From NCBI GenBank assembly GCA_008933525.1, contig WBUV01000108.1:1-8620 (forward strand): 8,620 nt of DNA, read 5' to 3'. This stretch comes from Bacteroidales bacterium (GTDB taxonomy: Bacteria > Bacteroidota > Bacteroidia > Bacteroidales > Tenuifilaceae). Below, piece by piece: positions 7,091-8,620 of this stretch. How positions within the stretch are numbered: the first letter of the stretch is position 1; every line of letters begins with the position of its first letter. The translations under genes were made by a program, and so were the position numbers. The notes beneath the pieces were generated by a model. The model saw only the letters and a program-made list of their open reading frames with translations, searched no databases and had not been told where the DNA came from.

Positions 7091-7677
7091 CCCAGCTGAA
7101 TGTGAAATTCTTTCCTCGAAAGTTTAGTCAAATCTTCAAAAAGCCTATGAAAGTGGGTTTTGAACAGTTCAATGTTTGAATTTAACTGAGAAATAGCATA
7201 GTTGGATTTTTCGGGGAGCGATGAGTGGTTACTCATAATCTCCAATGCACGATGTATTCCCTCTATCGATTTATAGCTGTAAAGTCGGTTGCTTTGAATC
7301 ATAAATGGCAAAAATCTGCGCACTTCCTGAGGTAACAGGTTGTAATTCTGCAGCATCTGCATATAAAAAGTTCGAGTAAAATTTTTTAGTTCACGGCTCG
7401 AGTAGCGTTCCCATTCATTTGCTAGAATATAGTCGAACAAGACATCGGTAACAACACCAGCATAGCGCCCCAACTCGGGCTTCAAAAGTTCGTTACAAAT
7501 TTTTGTTGACGGATGTGTGTCGGTTAGGCTGTCAATTGCCCTGTGTAGTTTAATTCCAAGTTGAACCCTTGGGGGATAGTTTTCGAATTTTCGGCCCTTT
7601 ACATAATCACCAATAAAGTTGCCAAGCCTTATTTCTACATCATTTCCAGATAAATAAAGATGGGCTAGAAAATTCAT
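7087..7677 (-). CDS. acpH: Predicted acyl carrier protein phosphodiesterase (AcpH family, formerly DUF479)
   Basis: AcpH-family enzymes are metal-dependent hydrolases that remove the 4'-phosphopantetheine group from holo-ACP, giving apo-ACP, in the cytoplasm. The 196 residues match the family length (E. coli about 193) and begin with the hallmark MNFLAHLYLS. Conserved polar positions visible are G19-N20, D24, H45-R46 and D49 in IKLHRAIDSLTDTHP (42-56), and D78 and D82 in VVTDVLFDYIL (75-85). These fit an HD-like metal site inferred from the family. No signal peptide is seen. The ATG at 7677 is supported by the family N-terminus; no Shine-Dalgarno is present. It starts 18 bases after lpxH and is probably co-transcribed with it. 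Its TAA shares bases with the rodA TAA on the other strand. The family is clear, but activity in Bacteroidota is inferred from the E. coli enzyme. Confidence 0.85.
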   Translation of the reverse strand: MNFLAHLYLSGNDVEIRLGNFIGDYVKGRKFENYPPRVQLGIKLHRAIDSLTDTHPSTKICNELLKPELGRYAGVVTDVLFDYILANEWERYSSRELKNFTRTFYMQMLQNYNLLPQEVRRFLPFMIQSNRLYSYKSIEGIHRALEIMSNHSSLPEKSNYAISQLNSNIELFKTHFHRLFEDLTKLSRKEFHIQLG

Positions 7678-7695
7678 CGATAAATATGGTTTAGG

Positions 7696-8475
7696 TTATA
7701 GTTTGACAGAATCTATAACCTCATCGGGCTCGTTTTGTTTATAGCGCATCAATTTAAATGACTCTCCATCCCATACCGAGTAGGTATTGCTTACCAGCCA
7801 ATCGCCTAGTACAACCAAGTTCGATTCTTTTTCAAGAGGATAAATTATTGGTGAATGCCAGTGGCCGTAGATAAAGAAATCGTAATGTTCTTTTTCTAAA
7901 GTTATTCTTGAAAATTTTGTTATTTGTTCATTCTCACCTCTAAATACATGGGTGATTTCCTTTGAATATCTGCTACTAACACTCCATTGGTTGCCAAACC
8001 ATAACGAGAAGTTTGGATGTATTTTTGAGAACATCCACTGCAGGGTAGGGCTAGTGAAAACTCCTTTTAGTAGTTTATATCCTGGGTCGCCAGGTCCCAA
8101 TCCATCGCCATGCGCCAATAAAAACTTTTTCCCATAAAACTCTTTAAATATGGGTTTTCTATGAACTTCTACGCCTAATTCCTTAGGGAAATAATCAAAC
8201 ATCCATACATCATGATTCCCTGTGAAAAAATGTACAGGGATTCCTCTATCAACCATTTCGGCAATTCTTCCCAAAAAACGAGTATAGCCTTTGGGTACAA
8301 CACGTCGATATTCAAACCAGAAATCAAAGATATCTCCGAGGAGGTAAAGTTCTCCAACATCCTCCGAAATGCTATCGAGCCAAGAGTTGAACAGTTTTTC
8401 TCTAGGTAAACTTTCGCTTAGGGTAGGAAGTCCCAAGTGAAGGTCGGATGCAAAGTATATCTTCTTGTTTGTCAT
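7696..8475 (-). CDS. lpxH: UDP-2,3-diacylglucosamine diphosphatase LpxH
   Basis: LpxH is a calcineurin-like metallophosphoesterase. It hydrolyses UDP-2,3-diacylglucosamine to lipid X and UMP in the lipid A pathway, acting at the cytoplasmic side of the inner membrane. The 259-residue protein carries the full metal-ligand set: DLH (D11, H13), GDIFDFWFEY (D48), GNHD (N87, H88, D89), AHGDG (H122) and GHWH (H205, H207). The segments FDFWFEY and HGDGLGPGDPGYK are typical of Bacteroidota LpxH. The His-rich motif reads GHWHSP rather than the commoner GHTHxP, but both metal-binding His are kept. The ATG at 8475 is preceded five bases upstream by AGGGA (8481-8485), a weak Shine-Dalgarno-like match and the best one in the window. 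An LpxG/LpxI-type alternative is excluded by these motifs. acpH follows 18 bases downstream. Confidence 0.94.
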   Translation of the reverse strand: MTNKKIYFASDLHLGLPTLSESLPREKLFNSWLDSISEDVGELYLLGDIFDFWFEYRRVVPKGYTRFLGRIAEMVDRGIPVHFFTGNHDVWMFDYFPKELGVEVHRKPIFKEFYGKKFLLAHGDGLGPGDPGYKLLKGVFTSPTLQWMFSKIHPNFSLWFGNQWSVSSRYSKEITHVFRGENEQITKFSRITLEKEHYDFFIYGHWHSPIIYPLEKESNLVVLGDWLVSNTYSVWDGESFKLMRYKQNEPDEVIDSVKL

Positions 8476-8519
8476 TCTATTCCCTAAAGATGAGTGTTCT
8501 GTAAAGTGTAAACCCTACT

Positions 8520-8549
8520 GAAATATATTAGTTTAAAAGTTTAACCAAA
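8520..8549 (-). promoter_or_regulatory. Candidate Bacteroidota promoter upstream of lpxH
   Basis: On the minus strand, TTTG (8549-8546) and TATATTTC (8527-8520) are separated by 18 bases. They resemble the Bacteroidota -33 TTTG and -7 TAnnTTTG elements with one mismatch at the last base. Transcription would begin near 8513, leaving a leader of about 38 bases before the lpxH ATG, and would serve lpxH-acpH. The -33 part lies within the 3' end of the upstream gene. The match is seen directly; promoter function is inference, and chance occurrence in A/T-rich DNA is possible. Confidence 0.3.
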
Positions 8550-8620
8550 GTTCTCCTTAGGTCGTTACCGTATAGATTTTTGCCAACAATGGATTGATCC
8601 TTATTGATAAGGTAATTGGC
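8528..8620 (-). CDS. C-terminal end of a probable thioredoxin-like protein (TlpA/ResA type), truncated by the window edge
   Basis: On the minus strand an open frame enters from the right edge and runs 30 codons to a TAA at 8530-8528. The visible tail includes YLINKDQSIVGKNLYG followed by a basic, Leu-rich end (DLRRTLVKLLN). This resembles the C-terminal strand-turn-helix of TlpA/ResA/AhpC-TSA-like thioredoxin-fold proteins in Bacteroidota, where a YLID-x-x-G-x-I-hairpin followed by a K-N-L-x-G segment and a final helix is common. The catalytic CxxC region would lie outside the window, so redox activity cannot be judged. The stop is 52 bases before the lpxH start, with no clear terminator between. 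The coding nature is fairly secure from the protein-like sequence; the family is a tentative call from a short tail. Confidence 0.6.
   Translation of the reverse strand, partial: ANYLINKDQSIVGKNLYGNDLRRTLVKLLN

Noticed and set aside
7081..7094. Inverted repeat TGGG / CCCA around the shared stop codons as a bidirectional terminator
   Set aside because: The stem is only 4 bp and neither strand has a following U-tract, so it is probably too weak to terminate.
7952..8409. Short plus-strand frames opposite lpxH
   Set aside because: They are antisense to a gene with a complete set of metallophosphoesterase motifs and show no protein-like features.
8476..8527. Terminator or small RNA between the right-edge gene and lpxH
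   Set aside because: No G/C-rich stem or U-run is present in the 52 bases; only a loose TTTACA/CTTTACA repeat, which is too short to interpret.

Overview
The window is a housekeeping stretch of a Bacteroidota chromosome, most likely from a Bacteroidales-like lineage. Three things point there: the gene order purH-mreB-mreC-mreD-mrdA-rodA, the near absence of Shine-Dalgarno sequences with A/T-rich leaders before the start codons, and the character of the proteins (a long RodA, a Bacteroidota-style LpxH). This taxonomic call comes from pattern recognition, not a search. Base composition is moderately A/T-rich and looks even throughout. I see no sign of horizontal transfer, mobile elements, CRISPR arrays, rRNA or tRNA.

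Left part, plus strand (1-7090): the window opens inside purH, which makes IMP at the end of de novo purine synthesis. After 19 bases comes a tightly packed cell-elongation (Rod complex) cluster: mreB (actin-like scaffold), mreC and mreD (membrane linkers), mrdA (PBP2, the transpeptidase) and rodA (the SEDS glycosyltransferase). mreC/mreD overlap by 8 bp, mreD/mrdA are 7 bp apart and mrdA/rodA overlap by 17 bp, so the last four genes are probably translated from one message. Together they build the lateral peptidoglycan wall of a rod-shaped cell.

Right part, minus strand (7087-8620): three genes read leftward. The rightmost is only the last 30 codons of a probable thioredoxin-like (TlpA/ResA-type) protein. 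It is followed by lpxH (lipid A synthesis, UDP-2,3-diacylglucosamine hydrolysis) and acpH (a predicted acyl-carrier-protein phosphodiesterase). lpxH and acpH are 18 bp apart and likely co-transcribed. acpH converges on rodA, and the two stop codons share bases, so there is no intergenic space for a terminator.

There is no non-coding stretch longer than about 55 bases. I found no undescribed system. The points worth a second look are details: an enlarged RodA with about 100 extra residues of membrane segments, a Cys/His cluster near the PBP2 active site that could bind metal, the stop-on-stop convergent junction, and two possible Bacteroidota-type promoter elements.
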